The notes under the pieces were generated by a model. It ran no database searches. It had not been told where the DNA came from and saw only the letters and a program-made list of their open reading frames with translations. The position numbers and the translations under genes were made by a program. From Planctomycetota bacterium (lineage in GTDB: Bacteria; Planctomycetota; JAJSAM01; JAJVHW01), in contig JAJRPF010000048.1 in NCBI GenBank assembly GCA_024280885.1, positions 186,001 through 250,000 on the forward strand: 64,000 nt of DNA, written 5' to 3'. Of this stretch, positions 1 to 9,273 are shown piece by piece. Each line of letters starts with the position of its first letter. Position 1 is the stretch's first letter.

Positions 1-218
1 CATGCCACGAGCGCGACGGCCTTGACGGGGCACCGAGCGACTACCGCGAGCGCATCAAGACCGCGCGCATCCGCGGCAGCATCCACGACGACAAGACGCT
101 TGCGGACAAGTGGTTCAACGATCCGCGTGCGAAGGACGCGGGCGTGCGCGCCGAGGGCACCTGCAAGACGTGCCATCGTCGCGAGCCACGCAGCTACCTG
201 CGGAGCCTGGGTAAATGA
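1..218 (+). CDS. Multiheme cytochrome c, C-terminal fragment
   Basis: The reading frame beginning at base 3 is open from the window edge to a TGA at 216-218. It starts with Cys-His, the end of a CxxCH heme motif cut by the edge, and contains a complete CKTCH motif near its C terminus. About 70 residues are visible, rich in Arg, Lys and Asp, so this is the tail of a c-type cytochrome of unknown total heme number, presumably periplasmic. Its stop codon overlaps the ATG of the next gene (ATGA, 215-218), which indicates translational coupling and puts it in the same operon as the membrane, Fe-S and 15-heme proteins downstream. The N terminus, signal peptide and heme count lie outside the window. 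Confidence 0.8.
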   Translation, partial: CHERDGLDGAPSDYRERIKTARIRGSIHDDKTLADKWFNDPRAKDAGVRAEGTCKTCHRREPRSYLRSLGK

Positions 219-1279
219 GCTCCGCCACCGCACCGCAGTTGAAGGGACAGCGCTTCACGGTCCGCTTCCTCGGCCGTCCCTGGGCATGGCTCTGGTTCGC
301 CGGCACCGGCGTGCCGTCTGCGCTCGGCTGGTATCTCGTTGCCGTTCCAGCTCATGGTTCGGGCGGCGACGAGCGTTCGTGGTTCCTCTGGTCGGGGAAC
401 ATCCTGCTCGCGCTCTTCGTGATGACGGTCTTCTTCAGCGCGCGCAAATGGTCGATCCGTCTGCCCTTCTTCCGCGATTTCGGACGCGCTACACGGCGCA
501 TGGACGACTCCGCGTTCAAGGATATTCAGGATCTCAACCGCGATATCAAGAAGGGGGCGTACGCCACCGACGAGCAGATCCTGGCCGCGGCGCAGACGCT
601 CCTCGAGCGCAATGGCGTTGCCAAAATCCAGCGTGCCGAGGTGCGCACGCTGAACATGGGCGGTCGGGATGTGAAGTACGTCGGGGTCGTGAAGCGTGAG
701 CCATTCGGACGGCTCGAACCGTGGCTTGAGATGCACATGGGCATCGGTACCGTGGCGTGTCTCGCTGTCTGGCTTCACGCCGATTTCATGATCCGGCACT
801 ACGTCGGCTGGACGCTCATCGGTCTCTCGATGATCGTTCTCCTCTCGGGTCTGTTCGGCGCCGTCTTCTTCCGCTCGTTGCCCCCGAAGATGGCCCTCGC
901 GGACCCCCAGATCCCCTACGAGGAGGCGGGTGTCGCGCGAGAGACGTACGAGGAGTGCCTGGACGGCATCATCGCCACTCTCGAGCCGGGTCTGCAATCC
1001 GAGATCGCAGCCCTGCGCCACCGGTCGAAATCACCGAGCGATCTCCGCAAGCGCAACAATGAGTTGCTCGGACGTTTGCTCGCTCTGCACCCGGACGACG
1101 CAGATCTCATTCGGGATCTCGCCGTGATGTCGGGTTCGCGTGACTATCTGCTGTGGAGTACGGCAGGGGCACGTCGGCTGGACTTCCTCATGAAGGTCTG
1201 GCGCTGGATTCATGTGCCGCTCTCGGTGGCGCTCTTCTTCGTGATCGCGCTGCACGTCGTGCTCGTGTTGTGGTTCTGA
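215..1279 (+). CDS. Integral membrane protein, possible b-type cytochrome subunit
   Basis: 354 residues. Five hydrophobic segments can be seen: about residues 22-46, 55-75, two between 175 and 222, and one at 327-353. Between them is a soluble stretch (about 80-170) and a second polar stretch (225-320). Several His lie at membrane edges or inside helices (around 175, 189, 195, 332, 344), as in diheme cytochrome b membrane anchors. The family is not recognised from sequence alone, so a quinone-reactive heme b subunit is an inference from these His and from position. It lies between a multiheme cytochrome (4-bp overlap) and a 4x[4Fe-4S] protein (3-bp gap), the arrangement of a quinol dehydrogenase module. 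Confidence 0.7.
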   Translation: MSSATAPQLKGQRFTVRFLGRPWAWLWFAGTGVPSALGWYLVAVPAHGSGGDERSWFLWSGNILLALFVMTVFFSARKWSIRLPFFRDFGRATRRMDDSAFKDIQDLNRDIKKGAYATDEQILAAAQTLLERNGVAKIQRAEVRTLNMGGRDVKYVGVVKREPFGRLEPWLEMHMGIGTVACLAVWLHADFMIRHYVGWTLIGLSMIVLLSGLFGAVFFRSLPPKMALADPQIPYEEAGVARETYEECLDGIIATLEPGLQSEIAALRHRSKSPSDLRKRNNELLGRLLALHPDDADLIRDLAVMSGSRDYLLWSTAGARRLDFLMKVWRWIHVPLSVALFFVIALHVVLVLWF

Positions 1280-1282
1280 ACC

Positions 1283-3259
1283 ATGCCTGATATTCCCCCA
1301 CCGCCTGGCCCCCCGCATCCGCCCGGACAGGGCAAGTCCCCATCTGCCGGGACACCGCCTGCGGGAGCCCCGTCTCCGGGCGGAGCGCCGAAGCCGCCCG
1401 GCGCGCCCGCGCCCCCGAGTTCACCGAGCGCTCCTCCGGGACCGCCGTCGCCCCCAGGTGCGCCGAGCGCGCCCAGCGCACCGCGCCCTCCGGGTGCGCC
1501 GAGCGCGCCAGTGCCACCGTCCGCAGCGCCGTCACCCCCGGGAGCGCCCAAGCCCCCTGGGGCCCCGGTACCTCCCGGCGCGCCCAAGCCGCCCGGAGCG
1601 CCGAGACCTCCGGGCGCCCCCAGAGCACCATCAGCCGGGCCGACACCCCCGGGCGCCCCGAGACCTCCTGGTGCTCCGAGGCCCCCGGGTGCGCCGAGTG
1701 CCCCCGGAGCCCCGAAGGCGCCTGGTGCACCGAAGAGCCCTGGAGCGCCCGGTGCCCCCGGAGTGCCGGGCGCGAAGGCCCCCGCGAAGAAGGCGGCTGG
1801 GGGCGGCTTCGCGAAGGGTTCGCCGGAGCAGCTTCTCTCCGAGGTGCCGCTCTTCTCCGGGCTCTCGCCTGCGATGATCAAGACCGTCGTCGAGGAAGCG
1901 GAGTTCCAGACGTTCGCTCCGAAGGCGCAAATCTGTCGCGAGGGCGAGTACACCGCCGATCTCTACGTGCTCCTCGAAGGGTTGGTCGGGATCTACAAGT
2001 CCGATCCGGACAAGGGGCCCGACGCGACGCGTTACCTCGGATCGCTGCCCTCGGGATCGTGGTTCGGCGAGATGAGTTGCATGTCGCATGCGCCGCGCAG
2101 CGCAACGGTGGTCTCCGAGAGCGAGTCGGTCGTACTCGGCATCCCGCGCCACGCGTTCATGAAGTGCTACTCCGACAAGAAGAGCGTGAAGTTCAAGGAG
2201 ACGATCGACGGCGAGTACGTCGAGCGTGCGATGGGCAACCATCTGTCCACGGTCAGCCTCTTCCGCGGCATCAAGTCGAGCATCCTGAAACAGATCGGCG
2301 CCGTCGCCGAGCTCGTCGTCGTGGAGAAGGGCGATCACATCGTCGAAGAGGGCGCGCCGGGCGATGCCTTCTATCTCGTGCGCACGGGGCACGCGAAGGT
2401 CGTCAAGGGCTCCGGCGTTGACGAGGAGATCCTGGCGTGGGTCTGCGAGAACTCCTTCTTCGGCGAACTCGCGCTGCTCAACGACGCACCACGTTCGTCC
2501 ACCGTCAGCGCCGTCGATCGCATGGACCTCGTGCGCATTCCGAAGCTGCCGTTCCTGCAGTTGTTGGGCGCGAACCCCGACGTGAAGACGACGGTACTCG
2601 AGCGCGTGAAGCGACTGTTCGAAGACGAGTTCCTCAGCGAAGAGGAACTCGAAGCCCGCACGCGTGCCCGCGAGATCGGTACAGAGCACGGCGTCATCAA
2701 GGCTGGCGACGCGCTCATCATTGACATGAGCAAATGCACGCATTGCAACATGTGTGTCGAAGGCTGCATCGAGGCGCATGACGATCGCATCCCGCGCATC
2801 GGCAAGCGCGGCATCGCGTTCGGCGAGCTGCTGCTCACGTCGAGTTGCTACAACTGCAAGGTTCCGGACTGCATGCTGGCGTGCAAGTTCGGCGCGATCC
2901 GCCGCAACCGAGCCGGCGTCGTCCAGATCGACCCCGATGCTTGCACCGGGTGCGCGCTCTGTGAACCGGCGTGCCCGTACGGCACGATCCACATGCAGTC
3001 GCTGGTCGGCGACGGGACGCAGACCGTCACAGCCAATCCCGTGACGTCGTTCCTGTCGAAGGTCCCCGGCATCGGCAAACTCTTCGAAGCGAAGCCGAAG
3101 GAAGAGGACGAGGCCGACGCGAAGGGCGGCAAGAAGAAGCTCCGTCAAGCCGTGAAATGCGATCTCTGCTCGGGACGCGCTGACATGGCATGCATCTACA
3201 ACTGTCCGTGTGGCGCGATCGAACGCATCGATCCCAACGTGCTGCTGGGGTCGCAGTAG
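1283..3259 (+). CDS. Pro-rich protein with two cNMP-binding domains and a 4x[4Fe-4S] ferredoxin module
   Basis: 658 residues, cytoplasmic by composition. Residues 1-165 are a Pro/Gly/Ala low-complexity region built from PPGAP-like units. Two CRP-type cyclic-nucleotide-binding domains follow (about 185-300 and 322-440). Each has a phosphate-binding cassette with the expected Glu and Arg (GSWFGEM...PRSATV near 258; FFGELALLNDAPRSSTV near 391). Residues 485-642 carry four cysteine groups (CTHCNMCVEGC; CYNCKVPDCMLAC; CTGCALCEPAC; CDLCSGRADMACIYNC), the pattern of DmsB/HybA-type ferredoxin subunits with four [4Fe-4S] clusters. It probably relays electrons between a quinone- or heme-containing membrane partner and a cytoplasmic donor or acceptor, with cNMP as a possible allosteric signal. 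Its TAG stop shares one base with the GTG start of the next gene. Confidence 0.88.
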   Translation: MPDIPPPPGPPHPPGQGKSPSAGTPPAGAPSPGGAPKPPGAPAPPSSPSAPPGPPSPPGAPSAPSAPRPPGAPSAPVPPSAAPSPPGAPKPPGAPVPPGAPKPPGAPRPPGAPRAPSAGPTPPGAPRPPGAPRPPGAPSAPGAPKAPGAPKSPGAPGAPGVPGAKAPAKKAAGGGFAKGSPEQLLSEVPLFSGLSPAMIKTVVEEAEFQTFAPKAQICREGEYTADLYVLLEGLVGIYKSDPDKGPDATRYLGSLPSGSWFGEMSCMSHAPRSATVVSESESVVLGIPRHAFMKCYSDKKSVKFKETIDGEYVERAMGNHLSTVSLFRGIKSSILKQIGAVAELVVVEKGDHIVEEGAPGDAFYLVRTGHAKVVKGSGVDEEILAWVCENSFFGELALLNDAPRSSTVSAVDRMDLVRIPKLPFLQLLGANPDVKTTVLERVKRLFEDEFLSEEELEARTRAREIGTEHGVIKAGDALIIDMSKCTHCNMCVEGCIEAHDDRIPRIGKRGIAFGELLLTSSCYNCKVPDCMLACKFGAIRRNRAGVVQIDPDACTGCALCEPACPYGTIHMQSLVGDGTQTVTANPVTSFLSKVPGIGKLFEAKPKEEDEADAKGGKKKLRQAVKCDLCSGRADMACIYNCPCGAIERIDPNVLLGSQ

Positions 3260-5316
3260 TGGCCCGCTTCATCCTGAAGTACAAGCAGAAGGGGCGTCCC
3301 AATCGCGGTCGTCCCGACGAGACGTTGGATGCGCGCCGGGTCATCCTCGGATCGCGCCCGCTCGCCGAGATCTACGTGGCGGATCGGCTCGTTGCGCAGG
3401 AGGCGGTGGCGTTCCAATTCGACGGCAACACGCTACAGATTGAGGTGCTCTTCGACCTCGCCGGTGTCTTCGTCAACGGCTCCCCGGTCGAGGGCACCGG
3501 TCCGGTGCCCGATGGCGCGTCGGTACAGATCGGACACACGCTGGTCGATGTCGCCATCGACTACGCCGAAGGCGTCTGCACCCTGACCGCGAACGAGGGC
3601 CACCTGTCCGGTGTTGTCGATGGCATCGTCAAGCGCGCCAAGCCTGACGTTCCTTTCGCGCTCGTGGATCCCGGGCCGCAGGAGCATCGCTGGGGCAAGA
3701 ACCCGCTGCTGCGCAAGGGCAACTGGGCCGCCGTTGCGTTTGGGTGTTTGATCCTCGCCGCGTTCCCGTTCCTGCAGAACTCCGAGGTCATGACACGCGG
3801 TGAACTCGCGTCGAAACATCAGGCTTCCTACAGCGAGGACTCGCCGCAGGAGTGCTCCGCGTGCCACTCGCCGTTCTCGTCGGACTATGGCCCGATGTGC
3901 GCCGAGTGCCACGACGGCCTCGATAGTTCCGACTACCACCCGTTCGGAATGGTCGCCGAGTATTCGTGCGCCGAATGCCACATGGATCACCGCGGCGCCG
4001 ACGCGACTCTCATGCCCGGTTCGTTGACGCAGATCGACGAGGAGACGGGCTGGAAGCGCATGTGTCTCGACTGCCACGGCGTGCTGGAACCCGGCGCGTC
4101 GAAGGTGGAGCGCAAGGTGAAGGACAAGCCCGGCGAGCGTGCTGCGCGCTGGTTGCTCGTCGATGGTTTCAGCCACAAGGACCACCGCATTGCCGAAGGG
4201 CGCACGCGCGTCGCCGCCATTCCGATCGCCCCCGAAGCGGCACAGGTGCCGATCGATTGTGCCGAATGCCACATCGCGGAGACGACACCTGGCGCGCTCA
4301 CGTCGCCCATCGACTCGGCGGAATTCGCGCTCGTCTCCTACGAGCAATGTCTCGCGTGCCACGCCGATTGGAGCGTGCCGGTCCACGGACGTGACGACGG
4401 TGGGCAGGCGTGCTACGTCTGTCACGCCGACTCCGCGACACCGGATGACATCACCGCCGACCTGAAGACGGTGATGATGCCGCCCGCCGGGTCGTTGTGG
4501 ATGGTCCCCGCGCGTACGCACGATTTCGACAAGGACGACTGCACGAGTTGTCACGTCGTGCCGCTCAAGGCCGCCGCCGCGCCGCCCGAGATGGTCGAGA
4601 AGGTCTTCCGTCACGACCACCATCTCCCTGACGTGAACGTGCCGATGGGAACCGGTCTCGTGTTCTCCGAAACGTGTATGCCGTGCCACAAGAGCGTTGC
4701 CGATTCGGATACGCTCGAAGGCGTTACGCTGGTGGATGTTTCCGGGTGTGTCGAGTGCCATACAGATGGAGAGCCGCAGCCCGCGCCGCGCGCAGCGGCG
4801 TTCACGCGTCCCGTGACCGATATGTTCCACCGTGTGCACACCGTGGACCCGTCGAACCTGGCGCAGGGCGCGACGCGTTCTCTGGCCCAGCGCGACAAGC
4901 TCTCGCAGGGCTGCGTAGCGTGTCACACACCGGTTGCAGGCGAAGATCGCATGGGTTTCCGCGAGGGGGCCCTCGACTGCACCGCGTGCCATGAGCGGCA
5001 CGCCAACATCGGCCAGGGGCGTTGCGTTCTCTGCCATGTCGATCGCGAGTTCGAGGGCAATCAGCGGGGCAATGGGCGCCTCGACTTCGTCTACCAGGAA
5101 GAGGGCATCTTCAATCGCGAGAAGGCGGTCACGAAGACCACGCTTGCCATCACGCGCTTCGACCACACGAGCCCGGGCCACGTCGGCCCGGCGTGCGCCG
5201 AATGCCACGACGTGGATGCGATCGACGTGACCGAGCGTGTTCTCGATGCCGCCTGGCCCGCCTACGACGCCGCCTCGTGCGTGAAGTGTCACGCGCTCGA
5301 GCGCTACCACCGCTGA
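3259..5316 (+). CDS. FHA-like domain / single TM / 15-heme cytochrome c
   Basis: 685 residues from the GTG at 3259, which overlaps the upstream TAG by one base. An earlier ATG would run deep into the upstream gene. Residues 1-120 resemble an FHA fold (VILGSR ... VFVNG ... DGASVQIG), but the phosphothreonine-binding Ser/His positions are not evident, so peptide binding is doubtful. Residues 155-173 form one transmembrane helix. The rest, predicted periplasmic, has 15 CxxCH motifs from CSACH (about 199) to CVKCH (about 674), with many extra His as distal ligands. The topology places a signalling-type domain in the cytoplasm and a heme wire in the periplasm. It is last in the operon and probably accepts electrons from the Fe-S/cytochrome b module. 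Confidence 0.9.
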   Translation: MARFILKYKQKGRPNRGRPDETLDARRVILGSRPLAEIYVADRLVAQEAVAFQFDGNTLQIEVLFDLAGVFVNGSPVEGTGPVPDGASVQIGHTLVDVAIDYAEGVCTLTANEGHLSGVVDGIVKRAKPDVPFALVDPGPQEHRWGKNPLLRKGNWAAVAFGCLILAAFPFLQNSEVMTRGELASKHQASYSEDSPQECSACHSPFSSDYGPMCAECHDGLDSSDYHPFGMVAEYSCAECHMDHRGADATLMPGSLTQIDEETGWKRMCLDCHGVLEPGASKVERKVKDKPGERAARWLLVDGFSHKDHRIAEGRTRVAAIPIAPEAAQVPIDCAECHIAETTPGALTSPIDSAEFALVSYEQCLACHADWSVPVHGRDDGGQACYVCHADSATPDDITADLKTVMMPPAGSLWMVPARTHDFDKDDCTSCHVVPLKAAAAPPEMVEKVFRHDHHLPDVNVPMGTGLVFSETCMPCHKSVADSDTLEGVTLVDVSGCVECHTDGEPQPAPRAAAFTRPVTDMFHRVHTVDPSNLAQGATRSLAQRDKLSQGCVACHTPVAGEDRMGFREGALDCTACHERHANIGQGRCVLCHVDREFEGNQRGNGRLDFVYQEEGIFNREKAVTKTTLAITRFDHTSPGHVGPACAECHDVDAIDVTERVLDAAWPAYDAASCVKCHALERYHR

Positions 5317-5335
5317 CCCGGCTCGGCGGTGGCAA

Positions 5336-5372
5336 CGGGCTCTCGCGCTCGCTCACTGCGTCGCCGAGCCCG
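5336..5372 (+). terminator. Hairpin downstream of the cytochrome operon
   Basis: CGGGCTC at 5336-5342 is complementary to GAGCCCG at 5366-5372, 20 bp after the 15-heme cytochrome stop. There is no T-run, so rho-independent termination is only possible. Confidence 0.3.
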
Positions 5373-5575
5373 CTGCGATCCGGCTCATTTGAGGGGATCT
5401 CCGACGGTGCAGTATCCTGCGCGGTCCGTCCCGCGGAACGGGCGCAAGTCCGTGCGACCTCCGTCACATGCGTTCTTGTGCTCGTTCCCGCATCCTGACA
5501 CCGACATCCTGAGTGCCACTCTGAGCGCCATTGGGCGCTGCATGAAGCGTCACGCCCACACCAGCGAGGATCACC

Positions 5576-6769
5576 ATGGCTTTCGACAAGGCGTACATCC
5601 CTTACGGGGGCTATTGGAGTTCTCCCTTCTGCCGCTGGCAGGGCGGATTGAGCGAGCAGAACTCGGTCGAGTTGGTCGCGCGGACCGCGAAGCGCTTTCT
5701 CGGTGAGCGCGAGATCGGTGCCGACAACTTCGACGGTATCGTCGTCGGCGTCACCGTGCCCCAGCACCGCAGTTTCTATGGTGGGCCGTGGGCTGCGGTG
5801 TTGGCTGGGTTGCCGGGCGTCACTGGCCCGATGGTGGGGCAGGCGTGCGCTACCGGTGCGCGCGCTCTCTACGAGGCGTCGTCGGAACTCGAGACCGGGA
5901 TGCGTTCGGGCGTGCTCGCGCTGACCTGCGACCGCACCAGCAACGGACCGCATGTCTACTACCCGAGCCCAAAGGGCGTTGGTGGTCGCGGCAAGACCGA
6001 AGAGTGGGTCTGGGACAACTTCAACGCTGACCCGAACACGAAGCTCGCGATGCTGGCGACGGCCGAGAACGTCGCGAAGAAGTACGGCATCACGCGCGAG
6101 GAGCAGGACGAGACCATGCTCATTCGCAACGAGCAATACCAGGCCGCTCTCGCGGATGACCGCGCGTTCCAGAAGAAGTACATGTACGCGCTGGAGATTC
6201 CCAAGGGCCGCAAGAAGACGATCACGATCGACGCGGACGAGGGGATCTTCCCGACGACGAAGGAAGGTCTCGCTGGCCTGCGTACGGTCATGCCCGAGGG
6301 CACGGTGACGTTCGGTACGCAGACGTATCCCGCCGATGGCAACGCCGGCATGATCGTGACCACGAAGGAGCGCGCCGAGGCCCTGTCGAAGGACGGCGGC
6401 CCGGTCACGCAGGTGATCTCGTTCGGCGACGCACGCGTCGAGAAGGCGCACATGCCGATGGCCGTTGTACCGGCCGCGAAAGCCGCGCTCGAGCGCGCCG
6501 GGATCTCGGCGTCGGATTGCGCCGCGATCAAGACGCACAACCCGTTCGCGGTCAACGATCTCGTGATGAGCAAGGAACTCGGCATTCCGATCGAGGGCTT
6601 CAATCACTATGGCTCGCCCATCGTCTACGGACACCCGCAGGGCCCGACCGGCATGCGTGTGATGGTCGAGATGATCGAGGAGATCGCGGCGAAGGGCGGC
6701 GGTTACGGCCTCTTCAGCGGTTGCGCCGCGGGCGACACGGCGATGGCCGTCGTCGTGAAGGTCGGGTAG
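5576..6769 (+). CDS. Thiolase-family protein (acetyl-CoA acetyltransferase-like)
   Basis: 397 residues, the usual thiolase length. Visible thiolase features are GQACATGA around residue 90 (nucleophilic Cys), KTHNPFAVND near 322 (NHNEAF-type loop with His), GHPQGPTG near 350 (catalytic His) and GCAAGD near 383 (second Cys). These support a functional condensing or thiolytic enzyme acting on acyl-CoA. The chain-length specificity cannot be read. The ATG is preceded by AGGA about 8 bases upstream. The gene stands alone: the cytochrome operon ends 260 bp upstream and the next gene begins about 100 bp downstream. It could serve fatty-acid or amino-acid degradation, or polyketide/isoprenoid precursor supply. 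Confidence 0.88.
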   Translation: MAFDKAYIPYGGYWSSPFCRWQGGLSEQNSVELVARTAKRFLGEREIGADNFDGIVVGVTVPQHRSFYGGPWAAVLAGLPGVTGPMVGQACATGARALYEASSELETGMRSGVLALTCDRTSNGPHVYYPSPKGVGGRGKTEEWVWDNFNADPNTKLAMLATAENVAKKYGITREEQDETMLIRNEQYQAALADDRAFQKKYMYALEIPKGRKKTITIDADEGIFPTTKEGLAGLRTVMPEGTVTFGTQTYPADGNAGMIVTTKERAEALSKDGGPVTQVISFGDARVEKAHMPMAVVPAAKAALERAGISASDCAAIKTHNPFAVNDLVMSKELGIPIEGFNHYGSPIVYGHPQGPTGMRVMVEMIEEIAAKGGGYGLFSGCAAGDTAMAVVVKVG

Positions 6770-6865
6770 CGCGCACCTCGCTCACGATGTGCGGAAGTGC
6801 CCGGCGTGTTCACATCGAACTCGCTGGGCGCTTCGATTCACGCGATCGCTTGCTACGCTGGAGCG

Positions 6866-7453
6866 ATGGATCTCCGCGACCCTGACGTGTGGACCGTGGT
6901 GGACGCCGAGATTGAAGGCGTCGACTTCTCCGGGTCAGTCCTCGACGGGAAGGTCGTCGAGGACTGCACCTTCCGGGAGTGCCGCTTCGTGGGGGTGACG
7001 TTCACCGACTGTCGCTTCGTCACGTGCTCGTTCGAGGACTGCGATCTCTCCGGAGTGAACTTCTCCGGCGTCGCGCTCCACGAGGTACGTTTCCAGGGAT
7101 GCAAGTTGCGGGGCGTGGACTTCGCCGCGGCGTTCTCGTTGCGCCTCCCCGAATTCAAGGAGTGCATGCTCGACGAGGCGGGGTTTGTCGGCGTCACGCT
7201 TCCAGGGCTGAAGCTGACGCGATGCTCGGCGCGCGAGGCCTGCTTTCAGGACGCGAAGTTGCAACGTGCCGAGTTTCGCGGGACCGAATTGCGGGGCGCG
7301 CTCTTCTCCGGCGCGGATCTGCGCAAGGCGGATCTCCGCGACGCGAAGGAGTACGTGATCGATCCGCGAGTCACGCGCGTCGAGGGCGTGCGCGCATCGC
7401 TCCCCGAGGCCGCGGCGATGCTCGTAGCGATGGGACTCCGACTCGACCCCTGA
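6866..7453 (+). CDS. Pentapeptide-repeat protein
   Basis: 195 residues from the ATG at 6866; a GTG 69 bases upstream is a less likely start. Most of residues 10-165 are A/C-(D/N/R/T)-(L/F)-x-x units (for example VDFSG, CTFRE, CRFVG, CDLSG, ADLRK, ADLRD), which fold as a right-handed quadrilateral beta helix. The unusually high Cys content at the first repeat position is visible throughout. Proteins of this class range from gyrase protectors (Qnr/MfpA) to scaffolds. Nothing here selects one role, and the length is compatible with a Qnr-like size only in a general sense. No signal peptide is seen. It converges with the membrane protein gene ending at 7481. Confidence 0.85.
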   Translation: MDLRDPDVWTVVDAEIEGVDFSGSVLDGKVVEDCTFRECRFVGVTFTDCRFVTCSFEDCDLSGVNFSGVALHEVRFQGCKLRGVDFAAAFSLRLPEFKECMLDEAGFVGVTLPGLKLTRCSAREACFQDAKLQRAEFRGTELRGALFSGADLRKADLRDAKEYVIDPRVTRVEGVRASLPEAAAMLVAMGLRLDP

Positions 7454-7480
7454 GGCGTCTCGACACGATCGCTGTTCGCG

Positions 7481-9259
7481 TCAAGAGCGCATGGTCCACC
7501 GCACACGTGCATCGGCGAGCAGCACTCCGAGCGCGCCGAAGAGGGCGACCACGTTCACGACGTTCGCGAGTCGCTGCCGCAGTGGGACCTCGAAGGGGAT
7601 GGCGCGGTACGCGAGGAAACGTCCCGCGTCCGCGCGCTCCGACGCAGGGAACGTCGTCCCCGGCGCGCCGCCGTTCTCCTGCGGGTAGACGAAGCGCGCG
7701 GGTTGCAGCACGTTCAGTTCGTCGCGAGACGCCGGAAGTGCCAGCCCCTCGTGAACGCCGTCGAACGGGAACCACTCGAGGCGATACCCGAAGATTGGCT
7801 CGAACGCAGCCAACTGAGAGACGCCCTCGGTCAGTGCGTCATTCCGGCCGACCGACATGGTGACTGCGCCGGCGGCGTCGCGATCGAACGCGAGTCGTGT
7901 GATGTTCGGAACGCGATCGGTCGCGCGCATTTCCTCCCAGGCCGCCACCACGCGACCCGGTTGATACGGCTGCTCTTCGTAGTAGGTCCGATCCGCCGAC
8001 GCATGCCACGCGATCACCGCGACCGCCGCGATCGGGAGCACAGTGCGCCGGGTCCGCGGCGACGTGATCGCTCGATCGAGGACGACCGCTGCTCCGACGG
8101 CTCCCGGCAGGATGTAGAGCGAGAACGTGCGGAGCAAATTGCTGGCGCTGCCGAGCAGTGGAACGGCCTTGATGAGCGCCTCCCACGCGGAAGAGTGGAC
8201 GTTCAGCGCGATCGGGACGAGTAGCACTCCGATCAGCGCACCCGCGGGAAGGAGTCGCGGGCGCGCTCCGCGAAGCAGCAGCACGCTCACTCCGCCGATG
8301 ATCGCGAGCGCCGCGACCGGCGACAGCCCGTACTCCAGTTCCTGGCGGTCGATTGCCCACTGCGCGTTCACGAGGATGCCGCGCGCAGCCCCCACCGGCG
8401 CGCGTCCGAAGACCGATTCGGTGGCGAGCCGAAGCGCCCCAGCGATGCTCGCGGCGCCCGGGAGCGCGTATCCCGTCCGGGAGAAGGCCGACATGAATGC
8501 CGCCATCGCCACCAGTTTTGCGGCGCAGAGAGAGGACGCGGTCAGTACAGCTACACCAGCGCGCGAGACGGTCCGCGCTGAAGCACGCCCCACGAGCCTC
8601 TGCGCACAGAAGAGTGCGCACGTTGTTCCTACCGCCACCGGCAACCCATAGAGATCCGCCGACTGGAACATGTAGGCCAGTGCGACTCCCGCGAGGACGC
8701 CGCGCTGCGCTTCGCGCCACCGTCCTCCCCGGGCCGGCGCGAGTAGCCAGGCCGCCATCCACGGTGTCAGCATGAACGCGTGGTAGACGATGTGTCCGAT
8801 CAGCATCCGATGCGCGTAGTAGCCGTTCCACGCGAAGAGCACCGCGCCGAAGACCGCCGCGACTCGTGACACCCCGAAAGCGCGCCGCAACAATCTGTAC
8901 GCGCCGCTGAAACCGACAGCGAAGAAGACGATGAACGTGATGCGTACAGCGGAGAGCGGGTCCGTGATCGCGCAGAGCTGCTGCGGCAGCGAGTGATACA
9001 CGTTCTGCGGGTTGGGATAGAACGGCACGCCGCCGAGAACCGCCGGGGTGAACCACGGCACGGCCAGCGCGCCGCTCTCGTGCATCCAGTACGACCCCGC
9101 GAGAAGCTGCGGGAGGAAGTACGAGTAGTCGTGGCCCAGAGTCCCGGAGGACGTCGGTAGCAGTGGCAGATAGACCGCCGCGAAGAGCATCGTGCTCACG
9201 GCACCGGCCAGTACGACCAGCATCCGTTCACAGAAGCTCCTGCGGAGCGGGTGGTCCAT
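7481..9259 (-). CDS. Polytopic membrane protein, GT-C/YfhO-like
   Basis: 592 residues with about a dozen hydrophobic segments, starting with an N-terminal helix (about 12-32), then a periplasmic-type loop with GHDYSYFLPQLLAG and a long series of helices to about residue 410. A soluble portion with WEEM and Tyr/Trp-rich stretches follows, and a final helix near 565. The order (helix, loop with an acidic motif, many helices, C-terminal soluble part) is that of GT-C-type lipid-linked glycosyltransferases and YfhO-like proteins. Assignment to a named family is an inference. The start at 9259 lies 15 bp from a long inverted repeat (9274-9376) that fills the divergent promoter region shared with the DUF501 gene. 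Confidence 0.65.
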   Translation of the reverse strand: MDHPLRRSFCERMLVVLAGAVSTMLFAAVYLPLLPTSSGTLGHDYSYFLPQLLAGSYWMHESGALAVPWFTPAVLGGVPFYPNPQNVYHSLPQQLCAITDPLSAVRITFIVFFAVGFSGAYRLLRRAFGVSRVAAVFGAVLFAWNGYYAHRMLIGHIVYHAFMLTPWMAAWLLAPARGGRWREAQRGVLAGVALAYMFQSADLYGLPVAVGTTCALFCAQRLVGRASARTVSRAGVAVLTASSLCAAKLVAMAAFMSAFSRTGYALPGAASIAGALRLATESVFGRAPVGAARGILVNAQWAIDRQELEYGLSPVAALAIIGGVSVLLLRGARPRLLPAGALIGVLLVPIALNVHSSAWEALIKAVPLLGSASNLLRTFSLYILPGAVGAAVVLDRAITSPRTRRTVLPIAAVAVIAWHASADRTYYEEQPYQPGRVVAAWEEMRATDRVPNITRLAFDRDAAGAVTMSVGRNDALTEGVSQLAAFEPIFGYRLEWFPFDGVHEGLALPASRDELNVLQPARFVYPQENGGAPGTTFPASERADAGRFLAYRAIPFEVPLRQRLANVVNVVALFGALGVLLADARVRWTMRS

Positions 9260-9273
9260 CGCGGAATGCTACC

